38,533 bases of DNA from Verrucomicrobiota bacterium (GCA_030747505.1 JASLKQ010000026.1:1-38533); one strand, 5' to 3'; shown: positions 20,906 through 29,322, counted from the first letter of the stretch. Numbers and translations: made by a program. Notes: generated from the letters alone by a model not told the origin.

Positions 20906-22374
20906 GCGAATCCTACAAATTGACCCGTATTCCATCGCTCAAGACGGCTAATGCTTTTCAACAGCATGTAGAGTCTCTCGGATTGGATATTCCCTGTGAG
21001 GATGAGATTGCTCGAGAGGATTCACCCATTGGCCAGTCGCTTCAAGGACTGGAAATAAATGGTAAAATAATTGGGAATCGAGTGGCGATTCATCCAATGG
21101 AAGGTTGGGATGGGACCACTGAGGGAGGAGTAACTGATCCAGTGAGACGTCGGTGGCAACGCTTTGGTGAAAGTGGGGCCAAGTTGATTTGTGGAGGGGA
21201 GGCAATGGCAATACGTCCCGATGGTCGAGCGAATCCTAGTCAGCTTATCATAAATAGAACGAACCAGAGTGGGCTAGCTGAGTTGCGGGATGTTCTTTTG
21301 AATGCCCATCAGGAAAAGTTTGGTGCCACCGAGGATCTCGTGATTGGGTTTCAGCTTACGCATTCGGGACGTTTCTGCAGGCCCAAAGGCAAATTTAACT
21401 ACGAGCCTAAAATTGCGTATAGGCATCCGATTTTGGATGGGAAGTTTGGAGTGCTAAGTGATGAGAACGTTTTTTCAGATGAAGAGGTCGAGATTTTGAT
21501 CGCTGATTTTGTTAAAGCGGCACGGATTGCCGTGGAAGTGGGGGCAGATTTTGTGGATATCAAACATTGCCACGGTTATCTGCTTCATGAATTTCTCGGG
21601 GCTTATACCCGACCTGGGCGTTATGGTGGGAGTTTTGAGAACCGGACACGCATTCTGAGAGAGATAGTGGAAGGAATACGTGCCGATGGGAACGATATTG
21701 ATCTGGCGGTGAGGTTGAGCACATTCGATATGGTTCCATTTCGGCCGGATCCGGATAAATCACAGCCTAACAAACTGGGGTCGGGAATCCCTGAGGAACA
21801 TGAGACGCCTTTTCCCTATCAGTTTGGGGTGAATCATGAGGATCCGACACAGATTGATTTGAAAGAGACCTTTGGATTTGTGAATCTTTGCTCTGAATTG
21901 GGGGTCAAACTTCTGAATACTTCAGCAGGGGTGCCTTATTACACCCCACACCTGCAACGACCGGCGGCTTATCCGCCGAGTGACGGGTATCAGCCGGCTT
22001 ACGATCCACTGGTCGATGTGGCCCGTCAGATTAATGTGGTGCGAGATTTGAAATCGCAATTGCCTGAAGGCATGGCGATCATTGCCTCTGGTCTGAGCTA
22101 TCTTCAGGAGTATTTGCCCCACGTTTGTCAGGCACTGCTAAGGGAAGGGTGGACGGATATGGTGGGATTGGGGCGTGTGGTTCTCAGTTATCCTGATATT
22201 TTGGACGATGCCATGAACCATGGCGAACTTAAGAAACGGCTTATTTGCAGAACATTCAGCGATTGTACCACGGCTCCACGCAAAGGATTGCCCAGCGGCT
22301 GTTTTCCGTTGGATGATTTTTATGCCAATACCGAAATAGCAGCCGAACTCAAGGTCAGGAAAAATGAGGGTTAG
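20902..22374 (+). CDS. NADH:flavin oxidoreductase, old yellow enzyme family
   Basis: A 490-residue FMN TIM-barrel oxidoreductase. The first ~50 residues are an extension; the barrel begins with [25 protein letters not shown] and active-site segments are [10 protein letters not shown] (149-158), [28 protein letters not shown] with His222/Cys223/His224, [12 protein letters not shown], and ASGLSYL plus MVGLGR near the end. There is no C-terminal NAD-binding or pyridine nucleotide-disulfide domain. The 4Fe-4S motif of 2,4-dienoyl-CoA reductase is absent, though Cys449, Cys455 and Cys467 cluster in a CRTFSDC...SGC stretch. The likely chemistry is reduction of an activated C=C or a related oxidation. 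Coupled to the DapA-like gene. Confidence 0.85.
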   Translation: MSESYKLTRIPSLKTANAFQQHVESLGLDIPCEDEIAREDSPIGQSLQGLEINGKIIGNRVAIHPMEGWDGTTEGGVTDPVRRRWQRFGESGAKLICGGEAMAIRPDGRANPSQLIINRTNQSGLAELRDVLLNAHQEKFGATEDLVIGFQLTHSGRFCRPKGKFNYEPKIAYRHPILDGKFGVLSDENVFSDEEVEILIADFVKAARIAVEVGADFVDIKHCHGYLLHEFLGAYTRPGRYGGSFENRTRILREIVEGIRADGNDIDLAVRLSTFDMVPFRPDPDKSQPNKLGSGIPEEHETPFPYQFGVNHEDPTQIDLKETFGFVNLCSELGVKLLNTSAGVPYYTPHLQRPAAYPPSDGYQPAYDPLVDVARQINVVRDLKSQLPEGMAIIASGLSYLQEYLPHVCQALLREGWTDMVGLGRVVLSYPDILDDAMNHGELKKRLICRTFSDCTTAPRKGLPSGCFPLDDFYANTEIAAELKVRKNEG

Positions 22375-22396
22375 TATCCCTCAAGGGAAGAGCCCT

Positions 22397-23155
22397 TTAC
22401 CACCATTGGTAGTTTGGATCGGGGACTAACATGTTCCCGTGTGGGGGTGGTGCAATCCAAGTCAGGATTTGTTCGGTGGGAGGGAAAACGAACTCGTCCA
22501 CGTGCATGTCTCCATAGAGCATGATGTGCCGACCTTCTCCTTCGAAAGCGTGCCATGTATCCCCACGGTCATATGGCCAGTTCCAGTCGCCTTGAATTAT
22601 TTTGTTATCGGTGCGTATCATCTCCGACTCATGCATGGAGTCACCTTCGTAGCTCCCTTCTTTTTCGGTCTTTTCCCCGAGAACTCGCTTCACCCTAAAC
22701 ATATCATCGGCAACCTGAGGCTGATAGCTATTGCCAAACTGTTCCCAGCAACTATCCACATCATAGGCACCGCCTCCAATATCACTCGGATCATGAAATA
22801 CCTCCGGGGAACCAACATGTTCATTCAGGGGGCGTTCGGCTTCTGGGACAGTTGCACCGTAGAGTTCGGCAACAATAGTGGGCAAAGGCCCTTTGCCTCC
22901 TATCGCAGTTCCTTTTTTGCCTCCTACCCCTGCTGGGCCTTTGACAATCGGGAACCAGCCTTCGTTATCTCCCAAATAACTGGTGTATCCCGCAGCAATC
23001 ATGTGTTGGTTACTCTTGCTTTTTGCTTTGCGCGCCTTGGCCTTTGCTTTTGCAAACACAGGCAAAAGGAGTGCCGCTAGAATGCCAATAATGGCAATGA
23101 CCACAAGAAGCTCAATCAGAGTAAAACCCGCACTTTTGTTATTATTCACATTCAC
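22397..23155 (-). CDS. Type II secretion/type IV pilin-like protein with prepilin leader
   Basis: A 252-residue protein with a prepilin peptidase site: a short basic leader ending in Ser-Ala-Gly, then FTLIELLVVIAIIGILAALLLPVF, with Glu at mature position 5. The soluble part contains the YTSYLGDNEGWFP segment and a C-terminal GRHIMLYGDMHVDEFVFPP, the H-x-DG-like tail typical of the large Verrucomicrobia/Lentisphaerae/Planctomycetes pilin-like family. Such proteins are processed by PilD and assemble at or beyond the inner membrane; individual functions are mostly unknown. I chose GTG 23155 because it gives a 10-residue leader and has GAGGG upstream; GTG 23218 would add 21 residues. It is divergent from the peroxiredoxin gene and tail-to-tail with the oxidoreductase. 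Confidence 0.85.
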   Translation of the reverse strand: MNVNNNKSAGFTLIELLVVIAIIGILAALLLPVFAKAKAKARKAKSKSNQHMIAAGYTSYLGDNEGWFPIVKGPAGVGGKKGTAIGGKGPLPTIVAELYGATVPEAERPLNEHVGSPEVFHDPSDIGGGAYDVDSCWEQFGNSYQPQVADDMFRVKRVLGEKTEKEGSYEGDSMHESEMIRTDNKIIQGDWNWPYDRGDTWHAFEGEGRHIMLYGDMHVDEFVFPPTEQILTWIAPPPHGNMLVPDPNYQWW

Positions 23156-23244
23156 CTCTGCCCTCTCTTCGCGCAACCTAACCCATATTGGTCTTTTGGT
23201 AAAGCTTACGATGGGCACGTCTTGCTGGTTACAGCTATTGCGGT

Positions 23245-23273
23245 TTGACAGGTCTTTAAGACATGCTTATAAC
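23245..23273 (+). promoter_or_regulatory. Near-consensus sigma-70 promoter of the peroxiredoxin gene
   Basis: TTGACA (23245-23250), 17-base spacer, TATAAC (23268-23273). The start would be ~12 bases before the ATG. The spacer contains the palindrome GTCTT-T-AAGAC (23252-23262), a plausible operator. Confidence 0.8.
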
Positions 23274-23291
23274 CCCCAAAAAAAGTATATT

Positions 23292-23789
23292 ATGTTAATT
23301 GAAATAGGCTCCAAAGCTCCCAGTTTTACCCTCAAATCTGCTAATGGTCCTGGTGACAAGGATGATTTTGGGCTGAGTAACGTAACCCTCAGTGATAATA
23401 TCGGACAGAAGAACACTGTTATTCTCTTTGTTCCGCTTGCCTTCACCGGAGTCTGTACTCAGGAACTTTGTGATATTACCTCGGGTTTGGCCGAATACAG
23501 TGATCTGAATGCTGATGTCATTGCCATCAGTGTTGACAGTCCTTTTGCCCAGGGGCAGTGGGCCAAAAATGAGAACATTGGCATTACCTTAGCAAGTGAT
23601 TTAAACAAACAAACAGCCAAGGATTATGGTGTTTTGCTTGATGATTTGATTGGAGTTGGGAGCGTTAGTGCGCGAGCAGCTTTTGTCGTGGATAAGGAGG
23701 GCACCGTTCAATATGCGGAGCAAACCGAGACTCCAAAGGATTTGCCAAATTTCGATGCGATCAAGGAAACGTTGGCAAAGCTTGGTTGA
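23292..23789 (+). CDS. Peroxiredoxin (BCP/AhpE-like)
   Basis: A 165-residue thiol peroxidase that reduces H2O2 or organic peroxides. The thioredoxin-fold signature PxxxTxxC appears as PLAFTGVC, giving Pro48, Thr52 and peroxidatic Cys55. A second Cys60 five residues on matches the resolving position of E. coli BCP, suggesting an intramolecular disulfide cycle. SVDSPFAQGQWAKNENIGITLASDL and a VSARAAFVVDKEGTVQYAE strand complete the fold. No signal peptide, so cytoplasmic. The start is ATG 23292, fixed by the strong promoter just upstream; the open frame extends further upstream without homology. A terminator follows directly, so it is a single-gene unit. Confidence 0.93.
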   Translation: MLIEIGSKAPSFTLKSANGPGDKDDFGLSNVTLSDNIGQKNTVILFVPLAFTGVCTQELCDITSGLAEYSDLNADVIAISVDSPFAQGQWAKNENIGITLASDLNKQTAKDYGVLLDDLIGVGSVSARAAFVVDKEGTVQYAEQTETPKDLPNFDAIKETLAKLG

Positions 23790-23808
23790 GTGAAAATTAT
23801 GCTAATAT

Positions 23809-23839
23809 GGGGCCTCCTTTATGGGGGCCTCTTTTTTTT
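23809..23839 (+). terminator. Rho-independent terminator of the peroxiredoxin gene
   Basis: GGCCTCC (23811-23817) pairs with GGGGGCC (23823-23829) around TTTAT, extendable by two base pairs, followed by TCTTTTTTTT. Confidence 0.88.
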
Positions 23840-23890
23840 GTCATCTTGAATATTCATGGGTAATGGACTAGGTTTAGGCTCGAGGTGCTC

Positions 23891-24709
23891 ATGAAGTTTT
23901 TGTCGGTATTCATTGCAATGGGGGTCCTTTGTGCAGAGGTGCAGGGCGTAGAGTTGGAGCGTCGTGCTGATGGACTGTGGTATAGTCCTGGGGTGGGAAC
24001 CCCCTATACCGGTAAAGCCGAACGTACACATTTTGATGGGGCCCGTGTTTCTGAGGTTAGTTATCTCAATGGAAGGCAGCACGGTTTGTCTCGGTTTTGG
24101 TATAACAACGGTAATATTCGTTCCACATTTAGTTACGATGCCGGGGTGCTTGATGGGAATTCCACTTACTACTATCGCAACGGGAACATTCAGAACCTTA
24201 CATCCTATCGTAAAGGGGTTAAACACGGGTTGGTGATCGATTGGTGGCCTGAAGGGAAGAAAAGTTTTGTTGAAAGCTATGTCAATGGTTTCCCTGAAGG
24301 GGTTTGGCGCAGTTGGTGGCCAAACGGTAAGCAGGCTAGTGAAAGAACCTACCGGAACCGGCGGCTTGTCGCTCACAAAGAGTGGAACAAGGATGGTCTT
24401 CCCAAAGCGGTTCCAGGTTGGAATCTTGATGGCACCTTCAAGTCAGCGACATCTCTCCGCGAACGTCAGCGTGTTTTCGGGCGTCGGGTGCTTTGGGATA
24501 GAAATAGCGGCACCAACCGGATTGATTTGATTTACCGCGACAAACCACTCAGCACCATCCGTATTGTTTTTGGGGATCCGGATGAAACCGATGATACCCG
24601 TTGGACCTACAAGGGGTTGCGCATTCAGGATCCGGTCAATGGCACCCGATTTGATACGGCGATTTTCCGCTTTAAAAGAGGTAAGGTCTCCGAGATCTGG
24701 ATTGAGTAG
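23891..24709 (+). CDS. Secreted YwqK/MORN_2-repeat protein
   Basis: A 272-residue protein with a signal peptide (FLSVFIAMGVLCAEVQG, cleaved around residue 20). About five ~22-residue repeats of the YwqK/MORN_2 type follow, each with a W/Y-Y-x-N-G-x core and a following hydrophobic strand: NGRQHGLSRFWYNNGNIRS, DGNSTYYYRNGNIQN, KHGLVIDWWPEGKKS, PEGVWRSWWPNGKQA. The last ~110 residues are different and unrecognised. Homologues are called YwqK-family antitoxin-like, but that name comes from one Bacillus system and does not imply antitoxin function here. ATG 23891 is preferred over GTG 23885 because GAGG sits five bases upstream. Likely periplasmic or surface; partner unknown. Confidence 0.75.
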   Translation: MKFLSVFIAMGVLCAEVQGVELERRADGLWYSPGVGTPYTGKAERTHFDGARVSEVSYLNGRQHGLSRFWYNNGNIRSTFSYDAGVLDGNSTYYYRNGNIQNLTSYRKGVKHGLVIDWWPEGKKSFVESYVNGFPEGVWRSWWPNGKQASERTYRNRRLVAHKEWNKDGLPKAVPGWNLDGTFKSATSLRERQRVFGRRVLWDRNSGTNRIDLIYRDKPLSTIRIVFGDPDETDDTRWTYKGLRIQDPVNGTRFDTAIFRFKRGKVSEIWIE

Positions 24710-24768
24710 CTTCACTTGACATAACCTGCCTTCCTCCTTCATTTTCCGTGTACCGAATGAGTGCACGT

Positions 24769-24780
24769 AATCATATGATT
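24769..24780. promoter_or_regulatory. 12-bp perfect palindrome upstream of acnB
   Basis: AATCATATGATT is self-complementary and is embedded in a wider GTAAT...ATTAC pair. It lies 37 bases before the acnB -10 box, where an activator or repressor dimer could bind. Confidence 0.4.
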
Positions 24781-24817
24781 CATTACAGAATTTCGTTTTT
24801 TGCTATTGGGAGGGCAG

Positions 24818-24823
24818 TATAAT
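24818..24823 (+). promoter_or_regulatory. Consensus -10 box (TATAAT) of acnB
   Basis: A perfect TATAAT lies 33 bases before the acnB ATG. The -35 position is T-rich and does not match TTGACA, suggesting an activator-dependent promoter. Confidence 0.55.
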
Positions 24824-24856
24824 TCTCTTCCGGCAATTATTGTTCAATAATTAAAC

Positions 24857-27628
24857 ATGAGTATATATTTAGATTATATTCGAGAGATTGAGGAAAGAAA
24901 GGATTTGGGTTTAAATCCAAAACCAATTGATAGTGACGTATTAACTGCCGAAATAATTTCACAAATCAAAGATGTTAGTAGTGAATACAGAGAGGATTCT
25001 CTCCATTATCTTATCTACAATACGTTGCCCGGGACCACGAGTGCTGCTGGCCAGAAGGCCAGTTTCTTGGAGGAGATTATTCTAGGAGCTTTCGAGGTTG
25101 AGGAAATTACGCCGGCATTCGCCTTTGAATTGTTATCTCACATGAAAGGGGGGCCTTCCATTGAGGTGCTGCTGAACCTCGCTTTAGGGGAGGACGCTGC
25201 GATTGCAAAGGAAGCGGCGAAAGTTCTGAAGACGCAGGTATTTCTGTACGAGGCTGATACCGATCGATTGGAGGTTGCGTTCAATGAGGGTTGCGAGATT
25301 GCCAAGGACATTTTGGAAAGCTATGCAGAGGCTGAGTTCTTCACGAAACTGCCGGATGTCGAAGACGAGATTGAGGTGGTAACGTATGTTGCCGGCGTGG
25401 GGGATATTTCCACCGATTTACTTTCGCCTGGCAATCAGGCGCATTCCCGATCCGACCGGGAATTGCATGGTCAATCTTTGATCTCCGAGACTGCGCAAAA
25501 AGAAATCAAGGCGCTTCAAAAGGAGCACCCCGATAAGAGCGTGATGTTGGTTGCCGAGAAGGGGACGATGGGGGTGGGGTCCTCCCGAATGTCCGGCGTG
25601 AACAATGTCGTACTGTGGACCGGCAAGCAAGCAAGCCCTTATGTTCCATTCGTAAACATATTTCCTGTTGTGGCCGGCACCAATGGCATCTCCCCCATTT
25701 TCCTTACCACGGTCAGTGTGACAGGGGGCATCGGTATTGATCTCAAGAACTGGAAAAAGAAAAAGGATGGCGAAGGGAACACCGTGCTGGATGAAAATGG
25801 TGACCCTGTGTTGGAGCAGGTTTATTCTGTGGACACCGGGACCGTCCTGACTATCAACACCAAGGATAAAAAATTATACAATGGCGATGAGGAACTGATT
25901 GATATTTCCAAGGCCCTTACGCCTCAGAAAATTGAGTTCATCAAGGCAGGAGGCTCTTATGCGGTCGTCTTTGGCAAAAAGCTTCAAAGTTTTGCAGCCA
26001 AAGTGCTTGGGGTAGATTTAACGCCGGTATTTGCTCCGTCTGAGGCGATCACCCATGAAGGGTGCGGGCTTACTGCGGTAGAAAAGATTTTTAACCGTAA
26101 CGCCGTTGGAGTAGCCGATGGCATTGTGTTGCATGCTGGATCAGATATCCGAGTGGAGGTGAATATTGTCGGGTCACAGGACACTACAGGTCTAATGACA
26201 TCCCAAGAACTCGAGGCTATGGCGGCGACGGTGATTTCGCCTATCGTGGATGCTGCCTACCAATCGGGGTGCCATACTGCTTCGGTTTGGGATAAAAAAG
26301 CACAGGCTAATATTCCTCGCCTAATGAAGTTCATGAACGATTTTGGCCTGATTACCGGACGGGATCCTGACGGAGAATATCATGCCATGACCGATGTCAT
26401 TCACAAGGTGTTGAATGACCTCACGGTTGATGAATGGGCGATCATTATCGGCGGTGATTCGCATACGCGCATGTCCAAAGGTGTGGCCTTCGGGGCGGAC
26501 TCTGGAACAGTTGCGTTGGCTTTAGCCACCGGAGAAGCTTCGATGCCGATTCCTGAGTCAGTCAAAGTGACGTTCAGAGGAGAACTGAAGCCGTACGTGG
26601 ATTTTCGTGATGTGGTTCACGCTACACAGGATCAGATGCTCGATAAATTCGGCGGTGAAAATGTATTTCAAGGACGGGTGATTGAAGTGCATATCGGAAC
26701 CTTGCCTTCGGACAAGGCGTTTACCTTTACCGACTGGACCGCGGAAATGAAGGCAAAGGCATCCATTTGCATTTCCCAAGATGACACGTTGATTGAGTCC
26801 TTGGAAATCGCCAAACGCCGGATCGAGATCATGATCGCCAAGGGAATGGACAATGGAAAGCAGGTTCTTCAAGGGCTGGTGGATACTGCAGAAAAGCGGG
26901 TATCAGAAATCCGTTCTGGCGAAAAGCCTGCGCTTACTCCGGATGCCGATGCCAGCTATTATGCGGAATTCGTCGTGGATCTCGATCAGGTGGTCGAGCC
27001 GATGATTGCCGATCCGGATGTTCATAATGACGACGTTTCCAAGCGCTACACGCACGACATAATCCGCCCGCTCTCTTATTACCAGGGTGAGAAACCCGTA
27101 GACCTTGGGTTTGTGGGTTCGTGCATGGTTCACAAGGGAGACCTAAAGATCCTTTCCCAGATGCTCAAGAATCTAGAAAAGGAGCAGGGGCGGGTTGAGT
27201 TTAATGCGCCACTGGTGGTGGCTGCACCGACCTATAACATCATTGACGAATTAAAAGAAGAAGGGGACTGGGATATTTTGCAGGAATACTCCGGATTTGA
27301 GTTCAATGATGATTCACCCAAAGGTGCTGCGCGATTGGAGTACGAAAACATGATGTACCTCGAGCGTCCCGGTTGCAACCTTTGCATGGGTAATCAGGAG
27401 AAGGCGGCAAAAGGGGATACCGTGATGGCCACCTCTACGCGCCTTTTCCAAGGGCGATTGGTGGAGGATTCAGACCAAAAAAAAGGCGAATCCCTGCTTT
27501 CCTCAACCCCGGTCGTGGTGTTATCCGCGATTCTTGGCAGGACGCCAAGTTTCGAGGAATACAAAGCCGCAGTGGATGGAATCGACCTGACAACCTTTGC
27601 CCCGCCTAAGGAAGAGATGGTTGCTTAG
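24857..27628 (+). CDS. acnB: Aconitate hydratase B
   Basis: This TCA-cycle enzyme interconverts citrate and isocitrate; many AcnB also hydrate 2-methyl-cis-aconitate. The AcnB order is visible: an N-terminal HEAT-like helical domain (~1-160), then domain 4 placed before domains 1-3 (VTYVAGVGDISTDLLSPG; VTGGIGIDLKNW). The 4Fe-4S cluster ligands are Cys756 (VGSCMVHKGDL) and Cys840/Cys843 (GCNLCMGNQEKA). GGDSHTRMSKGVAFGADSG marks the substrate site. At 923 residues it is longer than E. coli AcnB (865) mainly by loop insertions. There is no Shine-Dalgarno before the ATG; a TATAAT box precedes it. Its stop codon overlaps that of the converging cytochrome-domain gene by 4 bases. Confidence 0.97.
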   Translation: MSIYLDYIREIEERKDLGLNPKPIDSDVLTAEIISQIKDVSSEYREDSLHYLIYNTLPGTTSAAGQKASFLEEIILGAFEVEEITPAFAFELLSHMKGGPSIEVLLNLALGEDAAIAKEAAKVLKTQVFLYEADTDRLEVAFNEGCEIAKDILESYAEAEFFTKLPDVEDEIEVVTYVAGVGDISTDLLSPGNQAHSRSDRELHGQSLISETAQKEIKALQKEHPDKSVMLVAEKGTMGVGSSRMSGVNNVVLWTGKQASPYVPFVNIFPVVAGTNGISPIFLTTVSVTGGIGIDLKNWKKKKDGEGNTVLDENGDPVLEQVYSVDTGTVLTINTKDKKLYNGDEELIDISKALTPQKIEFIKAGGSYAVVFGKKLQSFAAKVLGVDLTPVFAPSEAITHEGCGLTAVEKIFNRNAVGVADGIVLHAGSDIRVEVNIVGSQDTTGLMTSQELEAMAATVISPIVDAAYQSGCHTASVWDKKAQANIPRLMKFMNDFGLITGRDPDGEYHAMTDVIHKVLNDLTVDEWAIIIGGDSHTRMSKGVAFGADSGTVALALATGEASMPIPESVKVTFRGELKPYVDFRDVVHATQDQMLDKFGGENVFQGRVIEVHIGTLPSDKAFTFTDWTAEMKAKASICISQDDTLIESLEIAKRRIEIMIAKGMDNGKQVLQGLVDTAEKRVSEIRSGEKPALTPDADASYYAEFVVDLDQVVEPMIADPDVHNDDVSKRYTHDIIRPLSYYQGEKPVDLGFVGSCMVHKGDLKILSQMLKNLEKEQGRVEFNAPLVVAAPTYNIIDELKEEGDWDILQEYSGFEFNDDSPKGAARLEYENMMYLERPGCNLCMGNQEKAAKGDTVMATSTRLFQGRLVEDSDQKKGESLLSSTPVVVLSAILGRTPSFEEYKAAVDGIDLTTFAPPKEEMVA

Positions 27629-29322
27629 TTGGTTCGCCGCCCAGGTAGAGAAAAGAGAGCGCGCAGAGCTTCCACCAGTACGTAGGAAAAGAGGAAATAG
27701 GCAAAAAGATAGACTGGTATCTTGATTGCCATCATCAGCACCGATCCCTTGTCGAGATACTTGGCTGCTACAGGGAGCGGTGAGTCCCTGAAAAACATGA
27801 CTGCGTCTCCGAGCGTTTCCTTGGTAAGGTTTGCTATGGATTCTAGGATTCCTTCCTTAGGTCCGACGAGCGTTTCAGCCGTTGTGTCGGCAATAACAGG
27901 TATATCATCCTTGGCCACCAAATTCATGGCGGCAAACAATAGGCAGAATATCAGTGCCATCCCGTAGATAATCGGGGCCACTTTAAGCATCGTCTTGGAG
28001 AAAAGCGCCATAATCCCCAAGGCCTCATCTCCGGCTGTGTTGCCCGCTCCGATCTTAATATTGAGTTGGGCTGGTTTCAGCCAAAGCCGGGCGAGTGAAG
28101 CACAGAAGAGGTAAACCAGAACCCCTCCGCCTATCTTGGCTAGGACTTTGAGCCAGTTATCGCTGAATCCTTTGGTAACATCGATAATGCCATAAACAAT
28201 ACCAGCAATGCCTGCAGCAAAACCAGTCAGCAACATTACCAGAGCCATGGCTTTTAACAGGCCGCTGGCCGATAGGCGACTGGGGGTGGATTTAATGAGT
28301 GAATCTCCCGCATTAAACAGTACGCCGGTCAAATAATGCAGAATCAGGATGAAGGCGATTGGCAGGATGCCTTTGAAAAGCATGGTGACTATAGAGACAA
28401 TCTTTTCTGAGTCAATCGATGGCTCAGGCATCGGTGCGCCCGCGGCAATCCATTTTTCCAATTCACCAGCCTCCTCATCAGAAAACATTTCGCCTTTGCC
28501 CTCCGGAGGCATCGGGTCATTCTTGTCCTTGATCCGTTTTAACAGCTCGCTTCCGGCTGCATTCCCCTTATCAATAGTACTTGCAAGACCGTTAATGCCG
28601 GCAGCATCGTTGTCTTCGAGAACCGATAGATCGAGGTCCCCCTTTGTATTGTCTCCTGAATGGCAGTCATAGCAGCGTTCCTTAAAAAGAGGTTTGATTG
28701 TCTTGGAGAAGATCGCCGCGTTAGCCTTATCCTCAGAAGCCTTTTCTGCTTCTTTTTCTGCTTCTTCGGCCATTTCAACGGCGTCTCCTTCACCGCCTTC
28801 CTCTTCACCTTTAAACTCAGCCCAAGCACTCGTTCCCAGCCAGACCACAGCGACAACCAATAGGCAAATGTCTCCCACAAATTTGAAACTCTGGGAACTG
28901 ATTCCCAGAAAGAAGCTATTGGTGGTGGTGCGCAATTGCGCCATTTTTTGATCAATGGCTTTCGCAAGAAAGCCTGAGGAATAACTACCTGCTTGAGGTT
29001 CATCGAGAACCGCGTCTTCAGGGGTTAAATCCTGATTCAGGGATGAAGCAGGTGGTGGGGCGGCTGATGATGAAGCAGGTGGTGGGGCGGCTGATGACGA
29101 AGCAGGTGGTGGGGCAGTTGATGATTTACTGGCGGGAGGAGGAGCGGCACTGGAGGATCCTGTCGAAGCGGACGGTGGGGTGCTGCTGCTGGCCTGCCTT
29201 GGCTGGCTGGTCGGAACCGTAACACTCGATTGGCATGCAGGGCAGGAAAAGGTCTGACCGGCGGCGTTATCATCCACCGTTAGCTGCGTTTTACACGTTG
29301 GGCATGGAAATTTCAGATCCAT
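27625..29322 (-). CDS. Membrane protein with N-terminal zinc ribbon and planctomycete-type cytochrome c domain
   Basis: A 565-residue mosaic. Residues 5-32 form a zinc ribbon (Cys7, Cys10, Cys27, Cys30) like the MJ0042-type finger. Residues 43-95 are a Pro/Ala/Ser linker with near-perfect APPPASSSA repeats. A first membrane helix spans ~149-168. An acidic Glu/Ala stretch (171-200) precedes the cytochrome domain, with heme site Cys217-x-x-Cys220-His221 and probable Met271 ligand (DPMPPEG). Five more hydrophobic helices follow (~314-336, 357-380, 396-413, 445-468, 530-553). Topology would put the ribbon in the cytoplasm and the heme in the periplasm. Function is unknown; redox sensing or electron transfer are possible. 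It lies 76 bases downstream of deoC in the same direction. Confidence 0.8.
   Translation of the reverse strand: MDLKFPCPTCKTQLTVDDNAAGQTFSCPACQSSVTVPTSQPRQASSSTPPSASTGSSSAAPPPASKSSTAPPPASSSAAPPPASSSAAPPPASSLNQDLTPEDAVLDEPQAGSYSSGFLAKAIDQKMAQLRTTTNSFFLGISSQSFKFVGDICLLVVAVVWLGTSAWAEFKGEEEGGEGDAVEMAEEAEKEAEKASEDKANAAIFSKTIKPLFKERCYDCHSGDNTKGDLDLSVLEDNDAAGINGLASTIDKGNAAGSELLKRIKDKNDPMPPEGKGEMFSDEEAGELEKWIAAGAPMPEPSIDSEKIVSIVTMLFKGILPIAFILILHYLTGVLFNAGDSLIKSTPSRLSASGLLKAMALVMLLTGFAAGIAGIVYGIIDVTKGFSDNWLKVLAKIGGGVLVYLFCASLARLWLKPAQLNIKIGAGNTAGDEALGIMALFSKTMLKVAPIIYGMALIFCLLFAAMNLVAKDDIPVIADTTAETLVGPKEGILESIANLTKETLGDAVMFFRDSPLPVAAKYLDKGSVLMMAIKIPVYLFAYFLFSYVLVEALRALFSLPGRRTN
29045..29125 (-). repeat. 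Three 27-base tandem repeats inside the cytochrome-domain gene
   Basis: Units 29045-29071, 29072-29098 and 29099-29125 differ at only a few bases. They encode the nine-residue Ala/Pro/Ser linker repeats, so length variation would preserve frame. Confidence 0.9.

Noticed and set aside
22382..22396. AAGGG-AAGAG-CCCTT hairpin between the oxidoreductase and the pilin-like gene as a terminator
   Set aside because: Five-base-pair stem without a T-run; too weak to call.
22439..23080. 213-codon plus-strand frame opposite the pilin-like gene
   Set aside because: The opposite strand has an unmistakable prepilin leader; this frame has no recognised features.
22983..23291. 103-residue N-terminal extension of the peroxiredoxin
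   Set aside because: The strong promoter lies at 23245-23273, after most of the extension, and the canonical peroxiredoxin start is at ATG 23292.
23891..24709. Antitoxin of a toxin-antitoxin pair, suggested by YwqK resemblance
   Set aside because: It has a signal peptide and no adjacent small toxin gene.
29045..29125. Tandem repeats as a possible CRISPR or integration site
   Set aside because: Contiguous 27-base coding repeats with no spacers; they encode the protein linker.
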